A stretch of 64,000 nucleotides of DNA from a candidate division KSB1 bacterium. GTDB lineage: Bacteria; Zhuqueibacterota; Zhuqueibacteria; Zhuqueibacterales; Zhuqueibacteraceae. The notes under the pieces are model-generated. The model worked only from the letters and a program-made list of their open reading frames with translations, did not search any database and had not been told where the DNA came from. The stretch spans positions 186,001-250,000 of the forward strand of contig JAPDQB010000001.1 of the NCBI GenBank assembly GCA_034506175.1. Direction: 5' to 3'. Of this stretch, positions 62,878 through 64,000 are shown piece by piece. The translations under genes and the position numbers were made by a program. Each line of letters opens with the position of its first letter. Positions within the stretch are counted from its first letter, which is position 1.

Positions 62878-63069
62878 ATGCCCAAGAACCGCATTATCTA
62901 CATCGGCCTGATTGTTTTTGTCGCCAGCGCTTTGCTTTGGGTCGGCGCGGAGCTGACCAAGCGCATCGACTGGCTTCTGCCTTACACCGCCGGCGCTGGC
63001 GCGTTGCTCATTGTGTACGGCTTTCTGCAAGAAACCTGGAAGTCGCGCTCGTTGAAGCCGCCGGCGTGA
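62878..63069 (+). CDS. Small two-helix membrane protein
   Basis: A 63-residue protein with two hydrophobic segments (IIYIGLIVFVASALLWVGA and YTAGAGALLIVYGFL). AGGAG is seven bases before the ATG; longer frames upstream have no ribosome site. Unknown function. Confidence 0.7.
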   Translation: MPKNRIIYIGLIVFVASALLWVGAELTKRIDWLLPYTAGAGALLIVYGFLQETWKSRSLKPPA

Positions 63070-63095
63070 TTTTACTTGACCGATTTAAACCTGTA

Positions 63096-63155
63096 CCCAC
63101 GAAACACACAAAAAGACACGAAAGCTTTTTTCGCGTCTTTCGCGTGTTTCGTGGG
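63096..63155. repeat. CCCACGAAACAC palindrome
   Basis: A 60-base imperfect palindrome: CCCACGAAACACACAAAAAG... pairs with ...CTTTCGCGTGTTTCGTGGG. This type (ACGAAACACACGAAAG) is a common dispersed repeat in environmental bacteria and often encodes a spurious peptide in one frame. Confidence 0.75.
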
Positions 63156-63191
63156 CCACTTTGATCGTCGCCGTAGAAAAACGCTCATGCC

Positions 63192-64000
63192 TCAAGCCGG
63201 CGGCTCGGCATCCGCCATGCCCTTGGGCACGCCCGGCTCATCTTCATTGCCGTCGGCCAGATGATGAACCGCGCGCCAGGTGTGATAACCCAGGCGATCG
63301 AGCCAGCGCAACGCTTCGAGCCGCGCCAAAGTATCTTCAGCATCGGCGCGGCCCGCGGCCGTCTCCTCCAAAATGGCGAGGCGGTGCGTCTTGCGGGTTT
63401 CCGCCAGCGAGGCCGAAAGCGTTGCCAAATGATCAACCGGCGCGACCGTTTCGCTGCCGCTGAGCCATGGCGCAATCGCCGCGAGCCCTGCGGACAAACG
63501 GCCGGCAGCGGCGGCAAGAGCAGCATCACGTTCGAGCCACGGCGCCGGTTTCGTCTCACGGCTGGCTTCCAGCAAGCGTTCGAGATGATCCATGGCGTGG
63601 AGCGTGCCGATGTGCCGCTGGTGCTCGCCTTTGGTTTCGGGATCCGAGCGCACCCGACCGATGAATTTTCGGGTTTCATCGAGCGCGCGCGAGACGGCTG
63701 GCAGCGCTTCGGTATTCGGCCGGCCCTGCTTGTTTCGGAGCATATTTTGGAGATATTCCGAAAGCACGAGCGCGATCTCGCGCAGTGTCAGCCGCGTCGC
63801 CTCGATGGCCACGGGCGCTACCGTTGCGACGGTGGCATCCAACCGCCGTGTCAGCGCCGGCCCGCGTTCCGGCACGAAGCGTTCGATGAGCCGCGCGTAG
63901 CCGCGAGTCCAGGGCAATAGCAGAAGCACGCCGAGCACGTTGAACACCGTGTGAAACGCGGCGAGCGACAAGGCCCCGGGCTGTTCTTCCAAGCCGTGTG
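63192..64000 (-). CDS. Na/Pi cotransporter family protein, C-terminal part
   Basis: The last 269 residues of a sodium/phosphate cotransporter-like protein; its N terminus is beyond the right edge. The final membrane segment (LSLAAFHTVFNVLGVLLLLP) is the characteristic end of the second Na_Pi_cotrans repeat. The cytoplasmic tail (about 180 residues, Ala- and Leu-rich helices) corresponds to the PhoU-like domain of NptA-type proteins. The gene is convergent with the small membrane protein. Confidence 0.85.
   Translation of the reverse strand, partial: HGLEEQPGALSLAAFHTVFNVLGVLLLLPWTRGYARLIERFVPERGPALTRRLDATVATVAPVAIEATRLTLREIALVLSEYLQNMLRNKQGRPNTEALPAVSRALDETRKFIGRVRSDPETKGEHQRHIGTLHAMDHLERLLEASRETKPAPWLERDAALAAAAGRLSAGLAAIAPWLSGSETVAPVDHLATLSASLAETRKTHRLAILEETAAGRADAEDTLARLEALRWLDRLGYHTWRAVHHLADGNEDEPGVPKGMADAEPPA

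Noticed and set aside
63090-63264. 62-codon frame across the CCCACGAAACAC palindrome
   Set aside because: This type of repeat is known to give spurious peptides in environmental genomes, and the frame has no ribosome site.
1-64000. tRNA and rRNA genes
   Set aside because: No cloverleaf with a TTCGAAT-type arm and no rRNA-like stretch was found by reading; a tRNA scan would settle it.

Overview
The window reads as a chromosomal segment of an uncultured Gram-negative bacterium of moderate to high G+C. The Gram-negative call rests on outer-membrane proteins (patatin/POTRA/barrel, protease/propeller/barrel, small barrel), many signal peptides, a multihaem cytochrome and a Tat-type MsrP remnant. 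The gene families (NamZ/AnmK, GxxExxY, baeRF, KSB1/Ignavibacteria-like barrel fusions) suggest the wider FCB superphylum. That placement is inference; no rRNA or tRNA gene was seen.

Layout. 0-13.7 kb is mostly minus strand: an oxidoreductase 5' end, a zinc-ribbon protein, a MOT1-type molybdate/sulfate transporter, an MFS transporter, ArsC, GcvP, GcvH, AccC-AccB (with a good sigma-70 promoter), an RNA ligase with a small partner gene, a decayed msrP, a DNA glycosylase and Hsp20 with a sigma-54-like promoter. 13.8-22.4 kb is a peptidoglycan-sugar salvage region: NamZ and a sodium/solute symporter on plus; BioY, a TIM-barrel protein, a BadF-type sugar kinase and AnmK on minus. 22.5-31 kb holds a patatin autotransporter-like protein, two divergent SDRs, an aldo/keto reductase, VanZ, a small barrel and a dienelactone hydrolase whose triad His is replaced by Tyr. 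31-45.4 kb is an envelope and mechanosensation region: TPR protein, three MscS-family channels, PsiE, DegQ-type protease, site-2 protease with CBS domains, SLC13 permease, baeRF and a BRO/DinD-like gene. 45.4-51.1 kb carries a CBS-like protein, glucan phosphorylase, a CBS pair protein, a pentahaem cytochrome c, a ferric-reductase-like flavoprotein and a 30-residue membrane peptide. 52.9-64 kb holds a P-type ATPase, a protease/propeller/barrel fusion, an anion permease, a membrane PI-PLC-like protein and the end of a Na/Pi cotransporter.

The most unusual feature is at 51.1-52.9 kb. A GxxExxY (PD-(D/E)xK-like) gene is bracketed by two tandem arrays of nested palindromes built on the box GGCAGAATNATT. 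The upstream array has a 94-nt period and the downstream one a 70-nt period. In the two arrays the G.U-compensated fold lies on opposite strands. Single copies of the same element occur only between about 40 and 59 kb, on both sides of this locus, and two of them supply the first start codons of neighbouring reading frames. At least seven other palindromic repeat families are scattered through the window, and two genes (msrP and a mannosyl-3-phosphoglycerate phosphatase) are decayed by internal deletion plus frameshift.
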